DNA of 64,000 bases from Butyrivibrio hungatei (GCF_900101605.1 NZ_FMUR01000016.1:1-64000), one strand, 5' to 3'; counted from the stretch's first letter, positions 52,466-62,162 are shown. The notes: generated by a model not told the origin, from the letters alone. Translations and numbers: made by a program.

Positions 52466-52489
52466 TTTATAATGTAACCCTTTTAGGGT

Positions 52490-54319
52490 TTACTTTTTGA
52501 ATCCGGCTCTCTTACGAAGTGTAGGATCGAGAATTCTCTTACGGATACGAAGGCTTGTAGGTGTAACCTCAAGAAGCTCATCGTTATCGATGAATTCGAT
52601 TGCCTGCTCAAGAGACATGATTCTCGGAGGAACAAGTCTCAATGCTTCGTCTGAAGATGAAGTTCTTGTATTTGTAAGATGCTTTGTCTTACATACGTTA
52701 ACTTCAACGTCTTCACTCTTTCCGCTGGTTCCGATTACCATTCCGGAATAAACCTTGTCGCCTGTCTTAATAAAGAGCTGACCTCTGTCCTGAGCATTGA
52801 AAAGACCGTAAGCTGTAGCTTCACCTGTCTCGAATGCGATTACGGAGCCGGTCTTTCTATAGTTCATATCTCCCTTATAAGGAGCATATCCGTCAAAGAT
52901 TGTATTGATGATTCCGTTACCCTTTGTATCAGTCATGAACTCACCTCTGTAACCGATAAGTCCACGTGAAGGGATATTGAATTCAATACGTGTATATCCG
53001 CCGTTTCCGGCACCCATGTTTACAAGCTCACCTTTTCTTTCGCCGAGCTTCTGGATAACGCTTCCTGAGAACTCGTCGGGAACGTCGATGTAGCATTTTT
53101 CCATAGGCTCAAGTTTCTGGCCGCTTTCATCTGTATGATAGATAACCTCAGCCTTACTTACAGCAAACTCGAATCCTTCACGGCGCATTGTCTCGATAAG
53201 AACTGAGAGGTGAAGCTCGCCTCGGCCTGAAACCTTGAATGTCTCCGTTGTATCTGTATCTTCTACACGAAGAGAAACGTCTGTGTTGAGCTCTTTGTAA
53301 AGTCTGTCTCTGAGGTGACGTGAAGTAACATACTTACCTTCCTGACCTGCGAGAGGAGAGTCGTTTACAATGAAGTTCATTGAGATAGTAGGCTCTGAGA
53401 TCTTCTGGAAAGGAATTGCAACCTGCTCGTCAACTGAACAGATTGTATCACCGATCTTGAGGTCTTCGATACCGGAGATGGCAACGATAGAACCTATCTT
53501 TGCCTCCTGAACTTCAACTCTTCCAAGACCGTCGTACTCATAGAGCTTGCTGATCTTGGTCTTAACGCGTCTTTCGGGCTCGTGGTGGTTTACTACGATA
53601 ACTTCCTGGTTTACTTTAACAACACCGTTATCAACCTTACCTACACCGATACGTCCTACATACTCGTTGTAGTCAATAGTGCTGATAAGGACCTGTGTGC
53701 TCGCATCGGGATCGCCGACAGGAGCGGGGATATAATTGATAATTGTATCAAGAAGAGGCTTCATATCCTTGCCTGCTTCATCAAGTGAAAGAGATGATGT
53801 TCCTGCTTTTGCGGAAGCGAATACGAACGGACAGTCAAGCTGGTTGTCATCTGCACCAAGGTCGATGAGAAGTTCAAGAACTTCATCGATAACTTCGTTA
53901 GGTCTTGCTTCCGGTCTGTCAATCTTGTTGACACATACGATAACGGGAAGACCTAAAGACATGGCCTTTCCAAGAACGAACTTGGTCTGGGGCATGGGGC
54001 CTTCAAAAGCGTCAACAACAAGGATAACGCCGTTGACCATCTTAAGTACACGCTCAACCTCGCCGCCGAAATCAGCGTGGCCTGGAGTGTCGATGATATT
54101 GATCTTGATATCTTTATAAGTAATAGCTGTATTCTTAGACATGATTGTGATTCCACGCTCTTTTTCGATATCGCCGGAATCCATTACGCGCTCTACAACT
54201 TCCTGACCTTCGCGGAAAACACCGCTCTGTCTCAAAAGTCCGTCAACCAGAGTTGTCTTACCGTGGTCAACGTGTGCAATTATCGCAACGTTTCTAACAT
54301 CATTTCTCGTTTGCTTCAT
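52490..54319 (-). CDS. typA: Ribosome-associated GTPase TypA/BipA
   Basis: 609 residues. G1 AHVDHGKTTLVDGLLRQSG, the G2 Thr in RGITIMSKNTAI, G3 DTPGHADFGGEVERV and G4 NKIDRPEARP are followed by EF-G-like domains II, III and V and the TypA-specific C-terminal domain (for example GMVIGTSGKSEDVEVN and NTRTSSSDEALRLVPPRIMS). Translational GTPase important in 50S assembly at low temperature and under stress. The gene faces yigZ and ends near the large hairpin. Codon use is that of a highly expressed gene. The ribosome binding site is GAGGAG upstream of ATG 54319. Confidence 0.96.
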   Translation of the reverse strand: MKQTRNDVRNVAIIAHVDHGKTTLVDGLLRQSGVFREGQEVVERVMDSGDIEKERGITIMSKNTAITYKDIKINIIDTPGHADFGGEVERVLKMVNGVILVVDAFEGPMPQTKFVLGKAMSLGLPVIVCVNKIDRPEARPNEVIDEVLELLIDLGADDNQLDCPFVFASAKAGTSSLSLDEAGKDMKPLLDTIINYIPAPVGDPDASTQVLISTIDYNEYVGRIGVGKVDNGVVKVNQEVIVVNHHEPERRVKTKISKLYEYDGLGRVEVQEAKIGSIVAISGIEDLKIGDTICSVDEQVAIPFQKISEPTISMNFIVNDSPLAGQEGKYVTSRHLRDRLYKELNTDVSLRVEDTDTTETFKVSGRGELHLSVLIETMRREGFEFAVSKAEVIYHTDESGQKLEPMEKCYIDVPDEFSGSVIQKLGERKGELVNMGAGNGGYTRIEFNIPSRGLIGYRGEFMTDTKGNGIINTIFDGYAPYKGDMNYRKTGSVIAFETGEATAYGLFNAQDRGQLFIKTGDKVYSGMVIGTSGKSEDVEVNVCKTKHLTNTRTSSSDEALRLVPPRIMSLEQAIEFIDNDELLEVTPTSLRIRKRILDPTLRKRAGFKK

Positions 54320-54493
54320 AATTAAATAACTCCTCAGATTTAAAAGACAAAAAACTATTATTTTTCAAACTAAAGTAGTATAACACGCGATTTTTTGATA
54401 TTCAACCCAAAATATTATGCAGATTCCGAGCGGAAGTCAGAAAGTAAACGGTATGTAGTGAGTGCTTACTTTTGTGTAAAATGTGCGACACTG

Positions 54494-54522
54494 TTGACAG
54501 TCCATTGACGCTGGTGTAGTAT
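54494..54522 (+). promoter_or_regulatory. Sigma-A promoter of the lysine riboswitch-dapA transcript
   Basis: TTGACA (54494-54499), 17 nt, TAGTAT (54517-54522), placing transcription start a few bases before the riboswitch. Confidence 0.75.
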
Positions 54523-54540
54523 CTTTATAAGAAACAGTTG

Positions 54541-54701
54541 GATAGAGGTTGCGTATTTAATAAGTAACGCTGCTGATGTGACAGGCACAGATGAAGCGGC
54601 ATGAAAGGGAAATACGCCGAAAGGGTTGACTCCCTGAAGGTCAATTGCTTGGGCATACGGTTAAGAACCGTGTGACTGTCATCTAAGGATGGGGCGCTAT
54701 C
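54541..54701 (+). ncRNA. Lysine riboswitch (L-box)
   Basis: The P1 strands GATAG (54541-54545) and CTATC (54697-54701) close the five-way junction. Conserved segments are seen in order: GATAGAGGTTGCG, AAGTAAC, GAAAGGGAAA, CGCCGAAAGGG, TTGCTTGGGCAT, GACTGTCA and the 3' GGGGCGCTATC. It is upstream of dapA, with a terminator as the expression platform: lysine binding should cause termination. Confidence 0.93.
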
Positions 54702-54735
54702 AACATTATTCTTTTTATAGTGAAAAGATTATGTT

Positions 54736-54770
54736 ACCGGCTCCCAGTATGATTACGGAGCCGGTTTTTT
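54736..54770 (+). terminator. Riboswitch-controlled terminator before dapA
   Basis: ACCGGCTCC (54736-54744) pairs with GGAGCCGGT (54757-54765), 12-nt loop, then TTTTTT. It lies between the aptamer and the dapA ribosome binding site. Confidence 0.9.
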
Positions 54771-54794
54771 GCGCTATTTATTAAGGAGGAAGAA

Positions 54795-55679
54795 ATGGCA
54801 ATATTTAAAGGAGCAGGCGTTGCGATCGCAACACCATTTAAGGAAAACGGAGAGGTTAATTACGAGGAGTTCGGACGTCTTATCGAGTTCCAGATCGAGA
54901 ACGGAACAGACGCGATCATTGTTTGCGGAACAACAGGTGAAGCAGCTACCATGACGGAAGAAGAGCACATGGATGTTGTGAAGTACTGTATAGATAAAGT
55001 TGCAAAAAGAGTTCCCGTTATCGCAGGAACCGGCTCAAACTGCACAGAGACAGCAATAAAGCTCTCTAAGCTTGCTGAAAGTTACGGCGCAGATGCGCTT
55101 TTGTGTGTAACACCATATTACAATAAGGCTACACAGGGCGGTCTTGTTGCACACTTTTCAGCAATCGCCGATGCAGTAAACATTCCTATTATTCTTTACA
55201 ATGTACCGAGCAGAACGGGATGCAACATTCTTCCCGAGACAGCGGTTAAGCTCTGCAAGGAGAAAAAGAATATCGTAGCCATCAAGGATGCTACAGGAAA
55301 CATGTCTCAGACTATCAAGATGATGCAGCTTGCAGACGGATGCATCGATCTTTATTCCGGAGATGACGATCAGATCGTGCCTCTTATGTCAGTCGGCGGT
55401 CTTGGAGTAATTTCGGTTCTTGCAAATGTTGCACCTGCTCAGACACATGAGATTTGTCAAAAGTGTCTTGAAGGAGATTATGAGACGGCAAGAAAGCTTC
55501 AGTTCAAGGCATATCCTCTTGTAAAAGCTCTTTTCTCAGAGGTTAATCCTATTCCCGTTAAGAGTGCACTTAAGATGATTGGATTTGCAGCAGGTCCGCT
55601 TCGCCTTCCTCTTACAGAGATGGAGCCCGAGAATTGCGCTAAGCTCAAGGAAGAGATGAAGAAGTTTGGTCTTATCTGA
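54795..55679 (+). CDS. dapA: 4-hydroxy-tetrahydrodipicolinate synthase
   Basis: 294 residues; condenses pyruvate with aspartate semialdehyde, the first committed step of lysine and diaminopimelate synthesis. The TIM-barrel motifs GTTGEAATMTEEEH, the catalytic Tyr in YNVPSRTGCNI and the Schiff-base Lys in IVAIKDATGNMSQ are present. First gene behind the lysine riboswitch; ribosome binding site AAGGAGGA at 54783-54790. dapB follows after 72 bp. Confidence 0.96.
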   Translation: MAIFKGAGVAIATPFKENGEVNYEEFGRLIEFQIENGTDAIIVCGTTGEAATMTEEEHMDVVKYCIDKVAKRVPVIAGTGSNCTETAIKLSKLAESYGADALLCVTPYYNKATQGGLVAHFSAIADAVNIPIILYNVPSRTGCNILPETAVKLCKEKKNIVAIKDATGNMSQTIKMMQLADGCIDLYSGDDDQIVPLMSVGGLGVISVLANVAPAQTHEICQKCLEGDYETARKLQFKAYPLVKALFSEVNPIPVKSALKMIGFAAGPLRLPLTEMEPENCAKLKEEMKKFGLI

Positions 55680-55751
55680 TGAAATATTGAAACGGATGGC
55701 GTTTCTTATATTAAACAGCTTGGATTATGCAGATTTGGAAAGGAAACAAAA

Positions 55752-56507
55752 ATGACAAAAATGATCATGCACGGCTGCAACGGCCGTATGGGCAAGGTTA
55801 TCATAGACCTTGTCAAGGAAGATAATGATATAGAAGTGGTTGCGGGTGTTGATGCTTATGGCGACAACAATTACGATTTTCCCGTGTACAGAAGCCTTAA
55901 TGAATGTAGCACAGAAGCCGATGTTATCGTTGATTTCTCCAATGCTTCTGCAGTAGACGGACTTCTTGACTATTGCACAGCCAAGAATGTTCCCGTTGTT
56001 CTTTGCTCAACAGGACTTTCTGAGGAGCAGCTTAAGAAGGTAAAAGAAGCTTCTACAAAGGTTGCTGTTCTTAAGTCTGCAAATATGTCGGTTGGTGTAA
56101 ATGCGCTTATCAAGGTGCTCAAGGAAGTTTCACCGATGTTTGCGGCTGCGGGATTTGATATCGAGATAGTAGAAAAGCACCACAACCAGAAGCTTGATTC
56201 ACCCAGCGGAACAGCGATCGCGCTTGCTGACAGCATTAACGAGTCCCTCAATAATGAGATGGATTATGTATATGACAGAAGTACAAGAAGAGAGAAGAGA
56301 CCTCAGAAGGAGATTGGTATATCTGCCGTACGTGGCGGAACGATCGTAGGTGACCACGATGTTATCTTTGCAGGACACGACGAGGTTGTAACTCTTTCTC
56401 ACAGAGCATATTCAAGAGCAATCTTTGGAAAAGGTGCGATCCAGGCGGCTAAGTTCCTTTCAGGGAAGCAGGCGGGATTGTATGATATGTCGGATGTACT
56501 TGCCTGA
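55752..56507 (+). CDS. dapB: 4-hydroxy-tetrahydrodipicolinate reductase
   Basis: 251 residues, the expected size. N-terminal NAD(P)-binding HGCNGRMGKVIIDLV, the conserved VDFSNASAV, and the catalytic His-His-x-x-Lys segment EKHHNQKLDSPSGTA. Second step of the pathway after DapA. It is followed after 30 bp by a HisA-like gene, with no terminator between. Confidence 0.96.
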   Translation: MTKMIMHGCNGRMGKVIIDLVKEDNDIEVVAGVDAYGDNNYDFPVYRSLNECSTEADVIVDFSNASAVDGLLDYCTAKNVPVVLCSTGLSEEQLKKVKEASTKVAVLKSANMSVGVNALIKVLKEVSPMFAAAGFDIEIVEKHHNQKLDSPSGTAIALADSINESLNNEMDYVYDRSTRREKRPQKEIGISAVRGGTIVGDHDVIFAGHDEVVTLSHRAYSRAIFGKGAIQAAKFLSGKQAGLYDMSDVLA

Positions 56508-56537
56508 CTGATAGACGTAGCACCTGAGGAGAAACGT

Positions 56538-57311
56538 ATGAGATTCAGACCTTGTATTGATATTCATAACGGCAAGGTGAAGCAGATAGTGGGGAGCAGC
56601 CTTCGTGATAAAAATGACGAGGCAAAAGAAAACTATGTAGCTTCACAGGATGCCGCATTTTACGCCGGGATGTATCGGGAGATGGGGCTTACGGGCGGAC
56701 ATATAATATTACTCAATCCTGTAAGCAGCCCCTTCTATGAAGAAACGAAAAAACTGGCGATTGGAGCTTTGGGGGCATGCCCCGGACTCATGCAGGTAGG
56801 CGGCGGTATAACGGCTGAGAACGCCGCAGAATTTATAAATGCGGGTGCATCTCATGTTATCGTCACTTCTTATGTGTTTAAGGACGGAGAGATCAATTAT
56901 ACCAATTTACAGAAGCTTAAAGAGGCTGTCGGAAAAGAAAAGGTTGTTCTTGATCTTTCATGTAAAAATGTAGACGGAAAGTATTACATAGTAACAGACA
57001 GGTGGCAGAAGCTTACTGATGTTGAGCTTAATGAGGGAACGCTTGATCTGCTTTCAGAGTATTGCGATGAGTTTCTTGTTCATGCGGCTGATGTTGAAGG
57101 CAAGCAAAAAGGTATAGAGAAGAACGTGGTGAAAATCCTCGGAGACTGGGGAAAGATACCTGTTACCTATGCCGGAGGAGCAGGAAGTCTGGACGATGTA
57201 AAAGAGCTAAAGGAAATCGGAAAGGGAAGAGTAGATGTCACAATAGGCAGTGCCCTTGAGATTTTCGGCGGTAGCCTTAAGCTGGAAGATATAATCGATA
57301 TATGTAAATGA
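56538..57311 (+). CDS. hisA: Eukaryotic-type HisA (ProFAR isomerase)
   Basis: 257 residues. It isomerises ProFAR to PRFAR in histidine synthesis. The sequence follows the fungal HIS6 type more than typical bacterial HisA: CIDIHNGKVKQIVGSSL at the N terminus, MQVGGGITAENAAEFINAGA, HVIVTSYVFKDGEINYTNLQ, VVLDLSCKN, FLVHAADVEGKQKGIEKN and VDVTIGSALEIFGGSLKLED all have close equivalents in yeast His6. A eukaryotic-type HisA subfamily is known in a few bacteria. The Asp of CIDIH and the second Asp of HAADVEG are the likely catalytic pair. It stands apart from any other his gene and is probably co-transcribed with dapAB under the lysine riboswitch, which is odd for a histidine gene. Confidence 0.85.
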   Translation: MRFRPCIDIHNGKVKQIVGSSLRDKNDEAKENYVASQDAAFYAGMYREMGLTGGHIILLNPVSSPFYEETKKLAIGALGACPGLMQVGGGITAENAAEFINAGASHVIVTSYVFKDGEINYTNLQKLKEAVGKEKVVLDLSCKNVDGKYYIVTDRWQKLTDVELNEGTLDLLSEYCDEFLVHAADVEGKQKGIEKNVVKILGDWGKIPVTYAGGAGSLDDVKELKEIGKGRVDVTIGSALEIFGGSLKLEDIIDICK

Positions 57312-57324
57312 TATAAAAAATGTC

Positions 57325-57356
57325 CAAAAAAGCCATCCAACAAATGTTGGATGGCT
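57325..57356 (-). terminator. Terminator between hisA and csp, strongest on the minus strand
   Basis: AGCCATCCAAC (57331-57341) pairs perfectly with GTTGGATGGCT (57346-57356). On the minus strand the stem is followed by TTTTTTGG, so it ends csp; on the plus strand the tail (CTGTTGATT) is weaker. Confidence 0.8.
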
Positions 57357-57463
57357 CTGTTGATTAATCATCTATACAATATTGCAAATTCTAAATATTT
57401 ATTTTTATATTTAAGAATAAGTCGACTTGTAGTCTGATTAATTAGCTTCAACTTTTTGATTAA

Positions 57464-57664
57464 TTAAAGCTTGTTTACGTTTACGGCCTGAGGTCCTTTT
57501 TCGCCCTGGATTACATCGTACTCAACTGAAGCGCCTTCGTCGAGAGACTTGAAGCCTTCCATGTTAAGTCCTGAATAATGTACGAATACATCGTTTCCAG
57601 CCTCATCAGAGATAAAGCCATAACCTTTCTGGTTGTTGAACCACTTAACAGTACCTTTGTTCAT
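57464..57664 (-). CDS. Cold shock protein (CspA family)
   Basis: 66 residues, single OB fold with RNP1 KGYGFIS and RNP2 DVFVHYSG; begins [22 protein letters not shown] chaperone. I chose ATG 57664 with GGAGG upstream; the longer in-frame extension would add an unusual hydrophobic leader. Confidence 0.95.
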   Translation of the reverse strand: MNKGTVKWFNNQKGYGFISDEAGNDVFVHYSGLNMEGFKSLDEGASVEYDVIQGEKGPQAVNVNKL

Positions 57665-57870
57665 TGTAATACCTCCACTAAAAAATAAAAAAATAATCGT
57701 TCTGTTGTCCATGACAACAAACTAACAATAGCATAAATAGCTAAAAAAGTAAAGTATATCTTCCTATTTACTTTAAGATTTTAAAGTGATAAAATATATA
57801 AGCACAAAGGTTTATTATTAACGCAATATAGTTTACAAATTTGTGTTAGAAAAATCGGAGGGATGGCGAA

Positions 57871-58158
57871 ATGAACAAAAAGATTAGAACAGATGCTGTG
57901 GATCATCTGTTTGACGCAATTCTATGCCTTCAGAATAAAGATGAATGTTATAGTTTTTTCGATGATCTTTGCACCGTGAACGAACTTTTATCTCTTTCTC
58001 AGAGATTTGAGGTGGCTTCAATGCTTAAAGAGCATAAGACATACCTTGAGATTGCAGAGAAGACAGGAGCATCAACAGCGACCATCAGCAGAGTTAACCG
58101 CTCGTTGAATTACGGCGATGATGGATATGAGCTCGTATTCGATAGATTGCAAGAGTGA
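57871..58158 (+). CDS. YerC/YecD-family TrpR-like DNA-binding protein
   Basis: 95 residues, TrpR-related helix-turn-helix. The family pattern is visible: VDHLFDAILCLQNKDECYSF, FFDDLCTVNELLSLSQRFEV and the DNA-reading helix TYLEIAEKTGASTATISRVN, ending in an RSLNYGDDGYELVFDRL segment. Its regulated genes are not known. GGAGGG at 57858-57863 gives the start at ATG 57871. Confidence 0.92.
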   Translation: MNKKIRTDAVDHLFDAILCLQNKDECYSFFDDLCTVNELLSLSQRFEVASMLKEHKTYLEIAEKTGASTATISRVNRSLNYGDDGYELVFDRLQE

Positions 58159-58185
58159 TTTCGGAATTGATATTGGGTCAAAAAT

Positions 58186-58217
58186 ATAAGCGCTTCGATT
58201 TTAATCGAAGCGCTTAT
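58186..58217. terminator. Bidirectional terminator between yerC-like gene and bactofilin
   Basis: A perfect 15-bp stem, ATAAGCGCTTCGATT with AATCGAAGCGCTTAT, two-base loop, with a T-rich tail on both sides. Confidence 0.85.
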
Positions 58218-58234
58218 TTAATCTGAAAATTTAC

Positions 58235-58726
58235 TTAAATTACTTTTTTCTCGTCGGATTCATTAGCCTCCGAATTGTTTTCATTATCGGCTTCATTTGA
58301 TTCCTTTACGGCAGCAGCTCTTTCTTTTGCAATATCTGCCGAATTTCTCTCAAGACCGGTCATTTCGCATCTGCCCTGGAAAATAGCATTTTCATCGATA
58401 ATAATACCTTTGCAGATGACGTCGCCGACAACTTTTCCAGTATCGCTGATCTCAACTTTTCCCTGCGGAGCAGAGAGATTTCCGTTTACTTCGCCGGCTA
58501 CATAAATATTTACGCCGGAAGCAGTTCCAAAAATTTTACCTTCCTGACCTACAATGAGAGCACCGCTAATATTAACGTTGCCTTTGATAGTGCCATCGAT
58601 CCTTGTTGAATCTTTTGTAGTAAGTGGGCCGTCGATTACGGCACCGGGACCGATAATAGTTCCTACCTGCTCAAGTATTTCATTGTCAGTTGCATTGGTA
58701 GAATCTTTTTTAGTGTTTCCAAACAT
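58235..58726 (-). CDS. Bactofilin (polymer-forming cytoskeletal protein)
   Basis: 163 residues. The bactofilin core (about 20-125) is a beta-helix with repeating GxV/GxI units (IIGPGAVIDGPLTTKDSTRI, then GNVNISGALIVGQEG and KVVGDVICKGIIIDENAIF). Flexible N- and C-terminal tails, the latter Glu/Asn-rich. Bactofilins polymerise without nucleotide on the inner side of the membrane and commonly guide local peptidoglycan remodelling. The upstream gene (14 bp apart, same strand) encodes an M23-type membrane protein, a familiar operon pairing. Ribosome binding site GGAGG. Confidence 0.93.
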   Translation of the reverse strand: MFGNTKKDSTNATDNEILEQVGTIIGPGAVIDGPLTTKDSTRIDGTIKGNVNISGALIVGQEGKIFGTASGVNIYVAGEVNGNLSAPQGKVEISDTGKVVGDVICKGIIIDENAIFQGRCEMTGLERNSADIAKERAAAVKESNEADNENNSEANESDEKKVI

Positions 58727-58740
58727 AATGAATCCTCCAT

Positions 58741-59544
58741 TTAACCCTTGATATCCATTACATCTTCAGGATTTACGTATTTCTCATCCTTCTGTATCTG
58801 ATATCCTAAAGTTTTGTTCTGGCTGCCTACAACGTACAACAGGTCGCCCCTGTCAACGGTATCGCCTTCCGAAACAACAGGTGTGCCTTCGTTTCGGTAA
58901 ATTGAAATATATCCGTTTCCATGATCGATGGAAACAATGTGTCCAAACTTCGCGTCTGAAGTTACGGTCATAATTTTTCCGTTTCCGGTAGCTATAATAT
59001 TACTTCCGGAAGCTGCTGTAAATAGAACCAGAGGATTTCCTGTTGCGGTATCCTTGTTCTTGTCGGTAAGCTTGGTTATATTGGTGGCATTCGGATCATC
59101 CACTGCTTGGGTGGGAAGCGGTGTGGTTCCTGTCAAAGGAAAGCCTGAAGGAACTGCCAACTTTTCAGCCTCTTCACTAGCCTGACGCTCGTTCTTAAGT
59201 CTTTCACTGAGGGCAGCCTGAATATGTTCCGAATTGGAACTTGCGCTCTCGTATGACGCTGCGAGACTACTGTTTTCTTCTTGAAGATCTGAGATTTCTT
59301 GCTTCTGTTCGGCTTGTATAGCCTTCAAATTAGAAATGGTCATAATACTATAGATAATGTAGCATCCTAAAAATAATGCAAAAGCAAAAATTGAGTATGC
59401 CAACCATTGTGTTTGGGAATGATTCAGATGGAGACGCTTCGTTACACCGTCAGAGTCTCCGGAAATAACCATAAATGTATAACTTCGCTTGTGTCTGTGT
59501 TTTCTGTGGTACCTTTGCTGTCTGGGCTTACTAATAGTACTCAT
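58741..59544 (-). CDS. Membrane-anchored M23 (LytM)-like protein with degenerate active site, bactofilin partner
   Basis: 267 residues. Basic cytoplasmic N terminus (RQQRYHRKHRHKRS), one membrane helix (about 47-68), a coiled-coil (about 72-130), then a C-terminal LytM-like domain (about 160-267) with the M23 core IVSIDHGNGYISIYRNEGTP and VSEGDTVDRGDLLYVVG. In active M23 peptidases Tyr-Ala-His follows and a HLHFE motif ends the domain; here these read IYRNEG and TLGYQIQK, so the zinc ligands are missing. It probably binds or regulates another hydrolase, as EnvC/NlpD-type proteins do. I chose ATG 59544 because GGAGGTG lies just before it; the GTG at 59565 would enclose that site. Confidence 0.82.
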   Translation of the reverse strand: MSTISKPRQQRYHRKHRHKRSYTFMVISGDSDGVTKRLHLNHSQTQWLAYSIFAFALFLGCYIIYSIMTISNLKAIQAEQKQEISDLQEENSSLAASYESASSNSEHIQAALSERLKNERQASEEAEKLAVPSGFPLTGTTPLPTQAVDDPNATNITKLTDKNKDTATGNPLVLFTAASGSNIIATGNGKIMTVTSDAKFGHIVSIDHGNGYISIYRNEGTPVVSEGDTVDRGDLLYVVGSQNKTLGYQIQKDEKYVNPEDVMDIKG

Positions 59545-59610
59545 ATTCACCTCCGACTTAGACACTGTATTTTAACATATAATCGGTCAATCGTGCAACT
59601 TTACATGAAT

Positions 59611-59653
59611 AGGGCCCGCGAAAACGCAGATAAATAGCGCTTTCGCAGGCCCT
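59611..59653 (-). terminator. Long hairpin after the cellobiose phosphorylase gene
   Basis: AGGGCC, GCGAAA and CGC pair in order with GCG, TTTCGC and GGCCCT, with single mismatches. No T tract on the minus strand, so it may act as a weak terminator or 3'-end stabiliser. Confidence 0.5.
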
Positions 59654-59676
59654 GAAGAATAGGAGTATAATTATGA

Positions 59677-62130
59677 TCAACCCATAACAGCTTCTACTGT
59701 GTATTCTTTTACGCCTTCTTCGTATGGGATGATATTTCCGCTTATTTCTTTTCCGTTTACGGTAAGTTTCTTGATACCCTTCTGAGCACCGTTCTGCTTA
59801 ACGTTGATGTTGTAAGTAGCACCGCGGTATTTTCTGGTGAGAGTGAAGTCACCGAAATCTGCGGGCACACAAGGATCGATTGAAAGACCGTTGTGTGTAG
59901 GATATACACCCAGGATGTACTGGGAGATATTTACAAATGTCCATGCAGCTGTTCCTGTAAGCCAGCTGTTCTTGCCCTGACCAAAGAACTTAGCGTCTCT
60001 TCCTGCAACCATCTGAGAGTATACATAAGGCTCGGTGCAGTGAACTTCGCTGATATCCTCGATGTAAGCAGGACATGTCTTCTTGTAGATCTCGAAAGCT
60101 CTGTCGCCGTGTCCGAGAACAGTCTCAGCGATAGATACCCAAGGATTGTTGTGGCAGAAGATACCGCCGTTCTCCTTGTATCCAGGTGGATATGAACTAA
60201 CTTCACCAAGTTCGAGATGATATTTTGTGTAAGCAGGCTGTAAGATCATTACGCCGTACTTTGTATCAAGTCTTTCTTCAACGCTCTTAAGAGCTTTCTC
60301 TGCAAGACCTTCTTTTACGCCGATTCCTGCAAGAACGCAGAAGCCCTGAGGCTCGATGAAGATCTGACCTTCTTCACATTCTTTTGAACCAACCTTGTTG
60401 GAATTAGCATCGTAAGCTCTTACGAACCATTCGCCGTCCCAACCTGCTGTGCAAGCTGCATCGTAAACTTTCTTGATTTCTTCTCTTGCTCTCTTTGCTT
60501 CAGCATCATCGCCGAGGAGCTCAGCAAGCTGTGCATATTCTTCACCGTATTTTACAAACATACCTGCGATGAATACTGACTCTGCAACAGGACCTTCCGA
60601 AGGACCGAATGTCTGGAATGACTCACCGGGATGCTCTGAGAAGCAGTTGAGGTTGAGACAGTCGTTCCAGTCTGCACGTCCGATAAGAGGAAGACCATGA
60701 GGGCCCTTGTGAGTGGCAGTGAAGTTGAATGAGCACTTAAGGTGATCCATAAGTGTCTTTGCAACGCTCATATCATTATCGAAAGGAACCATTTCTTTCA
60801 AGATAGAAAGGTCACCTGTTTCTCTTACATATGCGCTTGTGCCTGCGATGAGCCAGAGCGGATCGTCGTTGAATCCTGATCCGATGTCTGAGTTACCCTT
60901 CTTTGTAAGGGGCTGGTACTGATGGTAAGCGCTTCCGTCCTGGAACTGAGTAGAAGCGATATCAATGATACGCTGTCTTGCTCTGTCCGGAATGAGGTGT
61001 ACGAAACCGAGAAGATCCTGACAAGAATCTCTGAATCCCATTCCACGGCCGATACCTGACTCGTAATAAGAAGCAGATCTTGACATGTTGAATGTAACCA
61101 TACACTGATACTGGTTCCAGATATTTACCATGCGGTCAACCTTCTCGTTTGAAGAAGATACATGATAGATTCCGAGAAGATTCTTCCAGTAATCGTTAAG
61201 CTCGGCAAGTGCCTTGTCGAAAGCTTCTTCAGTCTTGTAAGCATCAAGAAGTGCGTATGCAGGCTTCTTGTTGATAACACCGTGTGATTCCCACTTGTCA
61301 TCTTCAGGGTTCTCGATGTATCCGAGTGTGAAGATGAATGTCTTGGATTCGCCGGGCTTAAGGTTGATGTTGATCTGGTGAGCAGCTATAGGAGACCATC
61401 CGCTTGCAACAGAACCTGTGCACTTTCCGGCAGCAACGGCATCCGGGCTGTCAGGTCCGTTGTATGCTCCGAGGAATGCGTCTCTGCTTGTGTCAAAGCC
61501 GTCAACCTTTGTATTTACGCCGTAAACCGCATAGTGATTTCTACGCTCTCTGTACTCTGTCTTGTGGAAAAGAGTCGATCCGTCGTTTGTTACTTCAACT
61601 TCACCTGTGCTGAGGTTACGCTGGAAGTTCTTCATATCGTCATCTGCATTCCACAGACACCATTCTACATATGAAAAGAGAACGAGCTTAGCATCTTCTT
61701 TCTTATTATTTGTGACAGTGATCTTGGAAACCTCACAATTATCATTCATAGGAACGAAAGTTAACACATCGGCTTTAATATCTGATTTTGATGATGAAAA
61801 CTTGCTATAACCTAATCCGTGACGGCACTCGTAGCTGTCAAGAGTTGTCTTTACAGGCTGCCATCCGGGATTCCAGATAACTTCATTTGCTTTATCTGTT
61901 TCATCCTTAATATAGAAATATTTACCGTTGTTATCATAAGGAACATTGTTATAACGGTATCTTGTGAGCCTTAAAAGCTTGGCATCTTTATAGAATGTGT
62001 ATCCGCCGCAAGTATTTGATATTAATGAGAAAAATTCCTTGTTTCCGAGGTAGTTGATCCAGGGAAGAGGAGTCTTTGGTGTAGTGATGACGTATTCACA
62101 TGCATTGTCATCAAAGTAGCCGAATTTCAT
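59677..62130 (-). CDS. Cellobiose phosphorylase (GH94)
   Basis: 817 residues, the usual GH94 cellobiose phosphorylase length. Cytoplasmic inverting enzyme: cellobiose plus phosphate gives alpha-glucose-1-phosphate and glucose, saving ATP. The catalytic acid is Asp490, in [11 protein letters not shown], the same number as in the characterised Cellvibrio gilvus enzyme. [11 protein letters not shown] (D368, D372) and [11 protein letters not shown] form subsite residues. N terminus [20 protein letters not shown] is typical. No signal peptide. Directly upstream lies a 14-bp palindrome of LacI type, and the divergent gene encodes a LacI-family regulator, so induction by a sugar is likely. GGAGG precedes the ATG. 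Confidence 0.94.
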   Translation of the reverse strand: MKFGYFDDNACEYVITTPKTPLPWINYLGNKEFFSLISNTCGGYTFYKDAKLLRLTRYRYNNVPYDNNGKYFYIKDETDKANEVIWNPGWQPVKTTLDSYECRHGLGYSKFSSSKSDIKADVLTFVPMNDNCEVSKITVTNNKKEDAKLVLFSYVEWCLWNADDDMKNFQRNLSTGEVEVTNDGSTLFHKTEYRERRNHYAVYGVNTKVDGFDTSRDAFLGAYNGPDSPDAVAAGKCTGSVASGWSPIAAHQININLKPGESKTFIFTLGYIENPEDDKWESHGVINKKPAYALLDAYKTEEAFDKALAELNDYWKNLLGIYHVSSSNEKVDRMVNIWNQYQCMVTFNMSRSASYYESGIGRGMGFRDSCQDLLGFVHLIPDRARQRIIDIASTQFQDGSAYHQYQPLTKKGNSDIGSGFNDDPLWLIAGTSAYVRETGDLSILKEMVPFDNDMSVAKTLMDHLKCSFNFTATHKGPHGLPLIGRADWNDCLNLNCFSEHPGESFQTFGPSEGPVAESVFIAGMFVKYGEEYAQLAELLGDDAEAKRAREEIKKVYDAACTAGWDGEWFVRAYDANSNKVGSKECEEGQIFIEPQGFCVLAGIGVKEGLAEKALKSVEERLDTKYGVMILQPAYTKYHLELGEVSSYPPGYKENGGIFCHNNPWVSIAETVLGHGDRAFEIYKKTCPAYIEDISEVHCTEPYVYSQMVAGRDAKFFGQGKNSWLTGTAAWTFVNISQYILGVYPTHNGLSIDPCVPADFGDFTLTRKYRGATYNINVKQNGAQKGIKKLTVNGKEISGNIIPYEEGVKEYTVEAVMG

Positions 62131-62148
62131 AAATATAACCTCCGTTCA

Positions 62149-62162
62149 CTTAAACGTTTAAG
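62149..62162. promoter_or_regulatory. LacI-family operator upstream of cellobiose phosphorylase
   Basis: CTTAAACGTTTAAG, a perfect 14-bp palindrome with the central CG typical of LacI/GalR operators, 19 bp before the gene's start codon. Confidence 0.8.
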
